Origin: Saprospiraceae bacterium UBA2329
Lineage (GTDB): Bacteria > Bacteroidota > Bacteroidia > Chitinophagales > Saprospiraceae
DNA: 47,538 nt
NCBI GenBank assembly: GCA_002344975.1
Contig: DDUV01000064.1
Coordinates: 1-47,538 of the forward strand
Direction: 5' to 3'
The notes under the pieces: generated by a model
Databases searched by the model: none
What the model saw: only the letters and a program-made list of their open reading frames with translations
What the model was told of the DNA's origin: nothing
Shown here: in pieces, positions 15,038 through 23,092 of the stretch
Position numbering within the stretch: position 1 is the first letter of the stretch
How the letters are laid out: each line of letters begins with the position of its first letter
Made by a program: the position numbers and the translations under genes

Positions 15038-16144
15038 ATGAAACAGTTTCTGACATTTGTAAGGAAGGAGTTTTACCACGTTTTTCGCGACCGGAAAACG
15101 CTGCTCCTGTTGTTTGGTATGCCGGTGATGCAGATTGTGCTGTTCGGCTTTGCCCTCAGCAACGAAATCAAAAATGCCCGCGTGGCCGTGTATGATCTGG
15201 CCAACGACGCCGCATCGCGCCGCATCATAGAAAAAATGGAGGGCGGCGGAAAATTTGAAATGGAGCGAAAAGCCTGGAACCGCGAGGGCGTCGAGCAGGC
15301 TTTCCGCGAAGGCAAGGTAAAAATGGCGGTGGTGTTTCCGGCGGGCTTCGACGACGATCTCTCGCACCTCAACCACGCGCAGGTGCAACTCATCGCCGAC
15401 GCCTCCGACCCCAATACGGCCAATACGCTGGTGAACTACGCCTCGGCCATCATCATGGATTATCAGCGCGAGCGCATGCAGGCCGCCGCCATACCCGTGC
15501 CGGTGAGTACCGAGGTGCGCATGATTTACAACCCCGAACTGAAGAGCGTGACCAATTTTGTGCCTGGCGTGATGGCGCTCATTTTGCTGCTGATCTGTGT
15601 GCTGATGACCTCCGTTTCCATTGTGAAAGAGAAAGAATTGGGCACGATGGAGGTACTGTTGGTGTCGCCGTTTCATCCCTTGTTGGTCATTATTTCCAAA
15701 GCCGTGCCGTACTTTTTCCTCTCGCTCATCAACCTGACGGTGATCCTCATCCTCAGCGTCACCCTGATGGGGATGCCCATTGCCGGCAGTTTGTGGCTGC
15801 TGTACGGGGTCAGTTCCATATTCATCATGGCGGCGCTGTCGCTGGGCCTGTTCATTTCCAATGTGACGCATTCACAGGAGGCGGCCATGCTGATTTCACT
15901 GCTGGGTATGCTCATTCCCACATTGCTTTTTACAGGCTTCATGTTTCCCATCGAAAACATGCCGCTGCCCTTGCAGGTGATATCGAACATCGTGATTTCC
16001 AAGTGGTACTACATCATTGTCAAGTCCGTCATGATCAAGGGTTTAGGCTTGGCGGCGGTGTGGAAAGAAACCCTGATTCTGGTTTTCATTACCGTGCTGC
16101 TGCTGACCATGAGCGCGCGCACTTTTAAAAACCGATTGGCATGA
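15038..16144 (+). CDS. ABC-2 permease subunit (YbhS-like)
   Basis: A 368-residue permease. One N-terminal helix (LLLFGMPVMQIVLFGFALS) is followed by a large extracytoplasmic domain of about 130 residues and a C-terminal bundle of five helices starting at VPGVMALILLLICVLMTS. The motif IVKEKELGTMEVLLVSP after the second helix is typical of ABC-2 permeases and contacts the ATPase. It is separated by three bases from the ATPase gene and overlaps the next permease by ATGA. The family exports drugs or ions; the substrate here is not known. Confidence 0.93.
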   Translation: MKQFLTFVRKEFYHVFRDRKTLLLLFGMPVMQIVLFGFALSNEIKNARVAVYDLANDAASRRIIEKMEGGGKFEMERKAWNREGVEQAFREGKVKMAVVFPAGFDDDLSHLNHAQVQLIADASDPNTANTLVNYASAIIMDYQRERMQAAAIPVPVSTEVRMIYNPELKSVTNFVPGVMALILLLICVLMTSVSIVKEKELGTMEVLLVSPFHPLLVIISKAVPYFFLSLINLTVILILSVTLMGMPIAGSLWLLYGVSSIFIMAALSLGLFISNVTHSQEAAMLISLLGMLIPTLLFTGFMFPIENMPLPLQVISNIVISKWYYIIVKSVMIKGLGLAAVWKETLILVFITVLLLTMSARTFKNRLA

Positions 16145-17262
16145 GAACCTTGAGATTTTTATTACAAAAGGAGTTTTTGCAAATATTCCGCAACAAGATC
16201 ATCCTGCGCATCATCGTAGTATTGCCGGTCATGCAACTGCTCATTTTGCCCTTGGCCGCCGATTACGAAATCAAAAACATCCGCATTTCCATCGTTGACC
16301 ACGACCGTTCGGCCTATTCGCGGCAACTCATCAACAACATCGTGGCTTCGGGCTATTTCAGCATCAACGATTACAGCGCCGCTTTTGAGCAGTCGTTTGA
16401 GGAATTTCAAAAAGACCATTCCGATCTGATTTTGGAAATCCCGGCCCGTTTCGAGGCGGATATTGCCAACCAAAAAGGCTCGGAAGTCCTCATTGCGCTC
16501 AATGCCATCAACGGCGTCAAGGCATCGGTGGGCAGTACCTACCTGAGCCGCATCATCGGCGCCTTCAATGCCGATATTCGCTTCCGCGACCTGCCCCAGC
16601 CGCGTTATCCGGCAGTGGCCGCCATAGAGGTGGTCCCGCAATTTTGGTACAACCCGCTCATGAAATACCGGGTGTTCATGGTGCCGGGTATTTTGGTCAT
16701 GCTGGTCACCGCCATGGCCTCTTTCATGTGCGCGCTCAACATTGTGAAAGAAAAAGAAGGGGGCACCATCGAGCAGATCAACGTGACGCCCATCCGAAAG
16801 TACCACTTCATATTGGCCAAGCTCATCCCGTTTTGGGTCATCGGCATGTTTGTCTTTACGCTGGGATTGCTGGGCGTGGCCCGCTTGGTATATGGCATTG
16901 TACCGGTCGGCTCATTGCTCACGCTGTACGCATTTCTGGCGGTATATCTCGTGGCCATGCTGGGCGTGGGGCTTATTATATCCACCTATTCGGCTACGCA
17001 GCAGCAGTCTATGTCGCTGGCATTTTTCTTCATGATGATTTTTATACTCATGGGCGGTTTGTTTACGCCGGTGGACAGCATGCCGGAGTGGGCGCAGTGG
17101 ATAGCCCGCGCCAATCCGGTGGCGTATTTCATCGAGGTGGTGCGCTTGGTGGTGCTCAAAGGGAGCAGTTTTTACGATATCCGAGGGCATTTTCTCGTCA
17201 TCACCGGCATGGCGCTGTTTTTCAACGTGTGGGCGGTGTGGAATTATCGGAAGACGAGTTGA
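16141..17262 (+). CDS. ABC-2 permease subunit (YbhR-like)
   Basis: A 373-residue paralogue of the preceding permease with the same topology: one N-terminal helix, a large extracytoplasmic loop, then a helix bundle. The ATPase-contact motif reads IVKEKEGGTIEQINVTP. The two permeases probably form a heterodimer. It is the last gene of the efflux operon. The 186 bp to the convergent oxidase gene contains a weak CCGTAG/CTACGG hairpin near 17274-17309 and nothing else I can support. Confidence 0.93.
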   Translation: MRTLRFLLQKEFLQIFRNKIILRIIVVLPVMQLLILPLAADYEIKNIRISIVDHDRSAYSRQLINNIVASGYFSINDYSAAFEQSFEEFQKDHSDLILEIPARFEADIANQKGSEVLIALNAINGVKASVGSTYLSRIIGAFNADIRFRDLPQPRYPAVAAIEVVPQFWYNPLMKYRVFMVPGILVMLVTAMASFMCALNIVKEKEGGTIEQINVTPIRKYHFILAKLIPFWVIGMFVFTLGLLGVARLVYGIVPVGSLLTLYAFLAVYLVAMLGVGLIISTYSATQQQSMSLAFFFMMIFILMGGLFTPVDSMPEWAQWIARANPVAYFIEVVRLVVLKGSSFYDIRGHFLVITGMALFFNVWAVWNYRKTS

Positions 17263-17448
17263 TGCGGCGGGCCGTAGGCTGTTCCTCTGTGTAGAAAACC
17301 GCACTACGGAATTTGCCCCACTACTAAGCCTAATATCTACTCCGCGCCCGTGCCTCAAAACACTGCAAAACCCAAGAGCAACGCGGGAACCGCCGCGCCA
17401 TTCGCATTCAAATCCTTCTGAGTTTCAAGGTTTCGGCCACATACACAC

Positions 17449-19587
17449 TCAGGCTCCCGGCTTGCTGTGCCACTCAAAAAACACGCCCTGCGGATCGCGT
17501 TTTGCCCGTATTTCCTGCACCCGTTTCAGGTGTTCCGGTTTCAAAAAGTGATCGGTGCGCTTGTGCAGGCCCTCGTCGGCCAATTGGATGCCCGATGAAA
17601 GGTGCTGCATTTCCCGAATCATATCGGCCGCCCAGAAATTGTACTTTTCGGTATCGCGGGCATTTTTCCAACTGCTGTACAGCGCGAGATAAATATTGTC
17701 TTCCACGCTGTACGCCATGTCCACGCTCAGCGGGTCGGGGTACCAGTTGAGCCAGAGAAAATGCGATGGCGGCGGCGGCAGGGTCTCGGCTATTTTTTTG
17801 ATAAAAGGCAGCAGTTCGTCAATGGGGGCGTGCGTCCACATATTGTCCACGCCATAGTGGTAGTTGGCGGGGTAGTGGGTCATGGTGGCCCGGTAAAAAA
17901 CATCAATGCCGGGATTGAAGGCCGGGGTGGCAACGATGGCTTTCTTTTTGATCGGACTGTTGTGCATGAAGGCTTTGGCCGCTTCAAACTCGTCCTCGGT
18001 GTCGGCGAAAATGGGAGCAAATGCCTCGATGCCCGGCCCCATGACGTTCATCATATTTTTGCTCATCAACATCTGAAACTCAACGGCTTTGGGAATATCC
18101 GGCCCCACGTCGTACGCCCAGCGGTAAACGTCCTCCAGGTGCTGAATGGAAAAATCGTGGGCAATGATGGCCCGGTACGGCGGCAGTGGGTATAGTTTTA
18201 AATAAAATTTGACCACCACCCCGAAGAAGCCAGGACCGGAGCCTCGCGCCGCCCAAAACAAATCGGCATTTTCGGTTTCGTTGGCGTGTACTAATTCGCC
18301 GTCGGCGGTAATGATGTCCATACCGAGAATGCTTTGGCAGGCAATGCCCGTTTTGCGACCATTCCAGCCGTAGCCGCCTTGCAACAAAAAACCTCCGATG
18401 CACACGCCGGTACAGTGCCCTGCCGGAAAAAACAAACCCATTTTGAACAGCGCTTTCAGCAGTACCGAACCGCCGACCGCCGGCCCTGCCTCGGCGCTCA
18501 TCGCTTCTTTGTTTACCTTATACTGGTCGAAATGTTTCATGGAAATGACGATGCAGTCGGGGCGAATGGAATTGGCGCTGAAACTGCGTCCGCCGGAAAG
18601 CACCGTCACCCGTTTGCCCGTTTTTTTGGCGTATCGCACGATGTGGATGATGTCTTCCACTGTGCGCGGTTCGGTCAGCATGTCGGGTATGCGGCCGGTG
18701 TCCATTTTGTTGTATAAATTACTGAGAATGATTTTATTAAAATCCTCCTGGGCGCGATGATACACCTCTCCGTTGACCGCCAATTGAGTGTCGGAATGAT
18801 ACTGCCGGTACAAAGCGGGCAAAAACCCTGCGAGGTGGTTCATCTCTTCCGCGCAGTGCCGCAGCAGGTCGGCGCCGAAGTTTTCGGGCAGGCTTTTGAA
18901 TCTTCGAACAATATCCGTGACCATTGCGGCCAGTTTGCCCCTTTTGCGAACGCCTGCGTACCGGCCGCCGATGAAAAAACGGGAGCGCATTTCAGCGCCG
19001 TTTGCGGTAGCCCGCACCTGATGCACGAGGTAGCCATAGTCCACCGGCAAATCGGGATGCCCCAGTTTGGCACAGATATAAACGGCCTGGTCCTTTCGGT
19101 TCACAGCTTCGTAAGAAAAGCCGAAATCCAGGGGCGATTTGAACTGAATGACGGCATCCAGCGGCTCTTTGCCGATGTACTCTCTGATGATGGAATTGCG
19201 CCCCACATAGCAGGCGTCATTTTTGCCGTCTTCCCAGCGGGCGCTGAGGTGTGCGCCCGGATGCCACAGTTTATAGCGGAGGTCTTGCGATCCGTGCCAG
19301 CCAAACCACCAGTCCCACATAGCGGGTGTCACATCGGGCATTTCAGTTCTTACCGCTACGGCCACGCTCCCGTCTTTGTTGACGGCATAGCCATTTTCGA
19401 CCTCAGCGTAGCCCGTTTTTTCCAATGAGGGCAAATCGCCGACATCGGGCAATGCCCCCCAGGGCAGCGCGCCTGTGCTGAGGGCGGCGCTCACGGCTGC
19501 CGGCAGGTCGGCCAATGTTTCATGGTAAAATGCGGCGTAATCGGAGCGCCTGTCTTGATCGTTGTAACCCAGATACTGTTTCGGCAT
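17449..19587 (-). CDS. Fusion of PhlG-like C-C hydrolase and BBE-type FAD oxidoreductase
   Basis: A 712-residue cytosolic protein with two parts. Residues 1-265 resemble 2,4-diacetylphloroglucinol/phloretin hydrolases: WDWWFGWHGSQDLRYKLWHP at 91-110, and HCAEE at 244-248, which matches the HxxxE zinc pair of PhlG. Likely ligands are His109, Glu141, His244 and Glu248. Residues 305-712 are a PCMH/BBE flavin oxidase: VLSGGRSFSAN (329-339), GHCTGVCIGGFLLQGG (390-405), DLFWAARGSG, and a BBE tail near LKRVQEIRAKRDPQGVFF. The histidine that usually anchors FAD is Arg334, but Cys392 is kept, so FAD may be singly linked. Handling of a polyketide or aromatic diketone is inference. Confidence 0.85.
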   Translation of the reverse strand: MPKQYLGYNDQDRRSDYAAFYHETLADLPAAVSAALSTGALPWGALPDVGDLPSLEKTGYAEVENGYAVNKDGSVAVAVRTEMPDVTPAMWDWWFGWHGSQDLRYKLWHPGAHLSARWEDGKNDACYVGRNSIIREYIGKEPLDAVIQFKSPLDFGFSYEAVNRKDQAVYICAKLGHPDLPVDYGYLVHQVRATANGAEMRSRFFIGGRYAGVRKRGKLAAMVTDIVRRFKSLPENFGADLLRHCAEEMNHLAGFLPALYRQYHSDTQLAVNGEVYHRAQEDFNKIILSNLYNKMDTGRIPDMLTEPRTVEDIIHIVRYAKKTGKRVTVLSGGRSFSANSIRPDCIVISMKHFDQYKVNKEAMSAEAGPAVGGSVLLKALFKMGLFFPAGHCTGVCIGGFLLQGGYGWNGRKTGIACQSILGMDIITADGELVHANETENADLFWAARGSGPGFFGVVVKFYLKLYPLPPYRAIIAHDFSIQHLEDVYRWAYDVGPDIPKAVEFQMLMSKNMMNVMGPGIEAFAPIFADTEDEFEAAKAFMHNSPIKKKAIVATPAFNPGIDVFYRATMTHYPANYHYGVDNMWTHAPIDELLPFIKKIAETLPPPPSHFLWLNWYPDPLSVDMAYSVEDNIYLALYSSWKNARDTEKYNFWAADMIREMQHLSSGIQLADEGLHKRTDHFLKPEHLKRVQEIRAKRDPQGVFFEWHSKPGA

Positions 19588-19643
19588 ATTTTTTTGCTTT
19601 TAAAAATTGATGCAAAAATGCCGGCAAGGGACAGACAACGATG

Positions 19644-19657
19644 TTGAATTAATTCAA
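19644..19657. promoter_or_regulatory. Perfect 14-bp palindrome before the fusion oxidase
   Basis: TTGAATTAATTCAA lies 57 bases upstream of the oxidase start codon. A CATTTTTG sequence about 30 bases downstream could serve as a -7 box. The Crp/Fnr-type regulator encoded just upstream is a candidate binder, but this is inference. Confidence 0.35.
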
Positions 19658-19682
19658 GAAATGCGTGGGGATATATTTTTTC

Positions 19683-19899
19683 GTATCTATACAGCCGGTC
19701 CCCCAAAGCTACGACCACGCCGGGGCGTGGCACGAGCTATGAGTTTGTTTATTCGATGAAAAATTAGATTTCCCATTTGGGGAAATTTCAAAATCTCATC
19801 TTGAAAAAAGGCCCTTTTTAATTTTGGAAAATCAAACTCGTGACTCGAACCACGCCTGTGGCGTGGTCGCAGCTTTTTACAGAGCGACTGAATAGTCAC
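19683..19899. mobile_element. MITE copy A, about 217 bp
   Basis: A non-coding element with inverted ends. The right end reads, in reverse complement, GTGACTATTCAG then AAAAGCTGCGACCACGCC. The left end reads GTATCTATACAG then AAAGCTACGACCACGCC. The arms match at roughly 34 of 43 positions over the inner part. The AT-rich centre contains a TTTCCC/GGGAAA hairpin. A second copy with the same centre is at 30871-31060, and an end fragment is at 25963. The right end overlaps the final codon of the Crp-type regulator gene. Confidence 0.7.
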
Positions 19900-20498
19900 T
19901 TTTTTCTTTTTTTCAGTTTACTCAGCCATTCTGCCGAAATGCCCATAAACTCGGCGATGTATTTGGAGGGTACCCTTTGCACCACGGCGGGCAGTTCATC
20001 CAGCAGGTATTGGTAGAGTTGCTCGGCGTTGTGGGAGATGATTTTTAGTTTCAATTCATTTTCCTCTACCAATGCCTGTATGACTAAGTTGTCGTAAAAC
20101 TGCCGGAGGATGGGGTGAGACATAAGCAGCACATCCAGATTTTTCTTAGACATGGACAGCACCACCGAATCGCGTACAGCCCGCAGTTCGCAATGGCCGG
20201 GTCGCTGGGTGAAATAGCTGTCCACACTGGCCATGAAGGGGTGCAGATTGTCCAAATAAAAATTGATGGTCTTCGGCGTTTCGAGGTTTTCGTTGAAATA
20301 CCGGCACACAAACCCGCCGCTGACGATGAAATGAATATGGGTGCAGGTCTTGCCCGGCATCAGCAAAACGGTGTTGGATTTCAGTTGCCGGACCTCGATG
20401 TTGTCGGCTATGCGCTGCCGAACCTCCTCCGAAATGTGGAGGTGTTCCAACAGGGCAAAAAGAGGCGACAAAACTTCTGATTTTTCGATTTGTATCAT
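19896..20498 (-). CDS. Crp/Fnr-family transcription regulator
   Basis: A 200-residue regulator. Residues about 20-115 form a cyclic-nucleotide-binding-type beta roll (NTVLLMPGKTCTHIHFIVSGGFVCRYF as landmark), followed by a long dimer helix. The C-terminal helix-turn-helix is RVPSKYIAEFMGISAEWLSKLK. The cAMP-contact residues of true CRP are not evident, as is usual for the many Bacteroidota members of this family. The stop codon TGA is part of the MITE terminal sequence, so the original C terminus may have been altered; the protein ends KKRKK. The neighbouring oxidase may be a target. Confidence 0.9.
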   Translation of the reverse strand: MIQIEKSEVLSPLFALLEHLHISEEVRQRIADNIEVRQLKSNTVLLMPGKTCTHIHFIVSGGFVCRYFNENLETPKTINFYLDNLHPFMASVDSYFTQRPGHCELRAVRDSVVLSMSKKNLDVLLMSHPILRQFYDNLVIQALVEENELKLKIISHNAEQLYQYLLDELPAVVQRVPSKYIAEFMGISAEWLSKLKKRKK

Positions 20499-20565
20499 GG
20501 CTGTTCAAATGTGGTGGTTAGGGGTGGAGCAAGGTATGAAATTTTCAAAAATAAACAAGATAAAT

Positions 20566-20599
20566 GGCTGAAACTATCTATATTTGCATAGTTTCAGCC
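20566..20599 (+). promoter_or_regulatory. Palindrome enclosing the -7 box of the ATPase gene
   Basis: GGCTGAAACTAT (20566-20577) and ATAGTTTCAGCC (20588-20599) are perfect 12-bp inverted arms around ten bases. The -7 element TATATTTG (20579-20586) lies in the spacer. A protein bound to the arms would cover the promoter. The start codon follows 15 bases later, so the leader is very short. Confidence 0.6.
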
Positions 20600-20614
20600 A
20601 CTTATACCACTTTT

Positions 20615-22063
20615 ATGAGCATCAAATTAGTAGGCCGGGAAAAAGAACAGGAAATTCTTCGCAAGGTTTTGGACACTCCCGAAGCGGAATTCGTGGCTGT
20701 TTTGGGGCGGCGGCGTGTCGGTAAGACCTTTCTGGTGCGGTCGGTTTACGGGGCGCTCATACGCTTTGACATTACGGGGCTGCAAAATGCAACGACGAAG
20801 AAGCAGTTGAAAAACTTTGCTGTACATCTTCGCAGCGCCTTTGGCGAAATCAGCCCCAAAGAAACGCCCGAAGACTGGTTGGATGCCTTTCAATTCCTCA
20901 CGGAGTGCTTAGACAAAACGCTCGACCCTGCTGTAAAATCGGTGGTTTTTTTAGACGAGTTGCCGTGGCTGGCAGGCCGGAAATCGGGTTTTTTGGATGG
21001 GTTGAGTTACTTCTGGAACAGTTGGGCCGTGAAAAAAAATGTGGTGGTGGTCGTTTGCGGTTCGGCAGCTTCCTGGATGATTCGGCATGTAGTCTATAAC
21101 AAAGGAGGGCTGCACAATCGCATAACGCGGCGTATTCACCTGATGCCCTTCAACCTGTATGAGACCGACGCTTATCTCCGCAGCCGCAATGTGGCGCTCA
21201 ACCCCTTTCAAGTGGTGCAGTTGTACATGGCAATGGGTGGCATCCCGCATTACCTGAAGGAGGTGGACGGCAGCAAAAGCGCCATTCAAAATATTGAGCA
21301 GATTTGTTTTTCCGGCACAGGACTGCTCCATGACGAATTTCTAAAACTTTACCCCTCCTTGTTCGACGATGCCACACACCACATTGAGATTATTAAGGCA
21401 TTGGGCGGGAAATGGAAGGGGCTGACTCGTCAGGAAATTATTGATGCTACGGGGCTGCCCGACGGGGGCAATTTTTCACGATATTTGGAAGAGCTGGTAC
21501 ACTCGGGTTTTATATCCGCATTCAATACATTCGGCAAAAAACAAAAGGATGCCCTGTACCGCCTCACCGATGAATACTCCTTGTTTTACCTGCACTTTAT
21601 ACAGCCACTCCATCAAAATACCTATGAGCGGGACACCTGGCAAAACATGAGTCAAACCTCGCATTTCAAAAGTTGGAGCGGCTATGCTTTTGAGAATATT
21701 TGCCTTAAACACATTGAGCAAATCAAGAAAGCACTGGGCATTTCGGGCATTTTTTCCACGTCGGGCAGTTATTACCACAAAGGCAATTCTGATCAAAAAG
21801 GCGTACAAATTGACCTTCTGATTGATAGAAAAGACAGTGTTATCAATCTTTTTGAAATCAAATTTTCTGCCGAACCCTATACCCTGACCCAATCTTATGC
21901 GCACGATTTATTGCAGAAAATAGCCTCTTTCAAAGCGTTGACCGGCACCCGGAAACAGGTTTTTCTCAATATGCTGACTACGCAGGGCTTGCAACCGAAC
22001 ACGCATAGCATCGGCGTGGTCCATGCGGCGTTTTCGCTTGACGTTTTGTTTGAGAAGGCCTGA
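20615..22063 (+). CDS. DUF234-type ATPase with C-terminal PD-(D/E)xK-like domain
   Basis: A 482-residue protein starting at the ATG before SIKLVGREKEQE; upstream in-frame codons fall inside the promoter palindrome. It has an AAA/STAND-like ATPase domain with Walker A GRRRVGKT (31-38) and Walker B VVFLDELPWL. A winged-helix region lies around QEIIDATGLPDGGNFSRYLEEL. The C-terminal domain has QIDLLIDR and LFEIKFS, the D...ExK pattern of restriction-nuclease-like folds. Such proteins are common, often multi-copy, in Bacteroidota and archaea; the biological role is not established. The gene has its own promoter and is not linked to a clear partner. Confidence 0.85.
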   Translation: MSIKLVGREKEQEILRKVLDTPEAEFVAVLGRRRVGKTFLVRSVYGALIRFDITGLQNATTKKQLKNFAVHLRSAFGEISPKETPEDWLDAFQFLTECLDKTLDPAVKSVVFLDELPWLAGRKSGFLDGLSYFWNSWAVKKNVVVVVCGSAASWMIRHVVYNKGGLHNRITRRIHLMPFNLYETDAYLRSRNVALNPFQVVQLYMAMGGIPHYLKEVDGSKSAIQNIEQICFSGTGLLHDEFLKLYPSLFDDATHHIEIIKALGGKWKGLTRQEIIDATGLPDGGNFSRYLEELVHSGFISAFNTFGKKQKDALYRLTDEYSLFYLHFIQPLHQNTYERDTWQNMSQTSHFKSWSGYAFENICLKHIEQIKKALGISGIFSTSGSYYHKGNSDQKGVQIDLLIDRKDSVINLFEIKFSAEPYTLTQSYAHDLLQKIASFKALTGTRKQVFLNMLTTQGLQPNTHSIGVVHAAFSLDVLFEKA

Positions 22064-22125
22064 AAGGTTTTTTTAATGCACATTTCCCCCGCTTGCCGTA
22101 TCATTGCACTCCTGATGCAATCAAT

Positions 22126-23064
22126 ATGGACAGCACCGCCCGCCACTGGTTTTTCATCGTCAATCCTGCTGCCGGTCATGGCTGGGCGGGCAGGCACTGG
22201 CCCGAAATAGCCGCGCAACTCGACCAACACCTCCCCGGATACCAATTTGCATTCACCACCCACCGGGGCCATGCCGCCGATTTGGCCGAAAATGCCCTCC
22301 AAAACGGCTTCCGCTGCATTGCTGCCGTGGGCGGCGACGGCACCAACAACGAGGCCGTCAACGGACTGATGAGACAAAACCTCGTTCCGCTCTCCGATAT
22401 CCTCTACACCCTGCTGCCGGTCGGTACCGGCAACGACTGGATTCGCACGCACGGCATTCCCCGCAAGCTCCGGCTTTGGCTGCAAATGGCTTCCGGCGGC
22501 ACCGTCATCGAGCAGGAGGTGGGCATCGTTGATTTTATGCAGGACGAGGGCCGGGAGCAGCGCCGTTATTTCGTCAATGTGGCCGGATTAGCCTATGACG
22601 CCTTTGTGGTGCAGTATTCCGAACAAAACAAAAGCAGGGTAGGAGGCTCGCTGATGTATCTGGCGCTCATCCTGTTTTGCCTGTTCAAATACCGGCTCTC
22701 GAACATGCGCGTCCGTTTCGACGGGCAGGAACGCAGCGGCTTGTATTACACCATCAATGCGGGAGTGTGCAGGTATTCGGGCGGCGGTATGCAGGTGGTT
22801 CCGCACGCCGACCCGCAGGACGGGCTGCTGGCCCTCACGCTGGCCGGAAAGCTCAGCAAAGGGGGCGTTTTGCTAAACACCTGGCGTTTTTACAATGCTT
22901 CCATCGGGCGGCACCCCAAAGTGGAACTGCATCAGGTGCGGCACATCTCGGTGGAAAGCGGCGACGGCACGCCGGTGCTGGTAGAGGCCGACGGAGAGTT
23001 TTTGGGACAGGGCCCCGTGCGCATCTCCCTCGACGAGCGGAGGCTGCGGGTGCTGCGGCCTTGA
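22126..23064 (+). CDS. YegS/BmrU-type lipid kinase (diacylglycerol-kinase catalytic domain)
   Basis: A 312-residue kinase. The start is the ATG at 22126, giving MDSTARHWFFIVNPAAGHG at the N terminus as expected for the family. The DAGK catalytic motifs are NPAAGHG, GGDGTNNEAVNG and PVGTGNDW. The second, beta-rich domain contains the usual C-terminal VEADGEFLGQGPV-like segment. Members phosphorylate diacylglycerol, sphingosine-like lipids or related membrane lipids using ATP. The CHAT lipoprotein begins 29 bases downstream, so co-transcription is possible. Confidence 0.92.
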   Translation: MDSTARHWFFIVNPAAGHGWAGRHWPEIAAQLDQHLPGYQFAFTTHRGHAADLAENALQNGFRCIAAVGGDGTNNEAVNGLMRQNLVPLSDILYTLLPVGTGNDWIRTHGIPRKLRLWLQMASGGTVIEQEVGIVDFMQDEGREQRRYFVNVAGLAYDAFVVQYSEQNKSRVGGSLMYLALILFCLFKYRLSNMRVRFDGQERSGLYYTINAGVCRYSGGGMQVVPHADPQDGLLALTLAGKLSKGGVLLNTWRFYNASIGRHPKVELHQVRHISVESGDGTPVLVEADGEFLGQGPVRISLDERRLRVLRP

Positions 23065-23092
23065 GAGGACATCCCTTCAAAAACAGCATATT

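Noticed and set aside
14648..15871. Long open frame opposite the second ABC ATPase and first permease
   Set aside because: His- and Gln-rich antisense product spanning two real genes; no motif or start context.
8..17328. TTTGCCCCACTACT repeat at 8-24 and 17312-17328
   Set aside because: Only 16 of 17 bases match and no flanking similarity or inverted ends are seen; it could be chance or a worn repeat.
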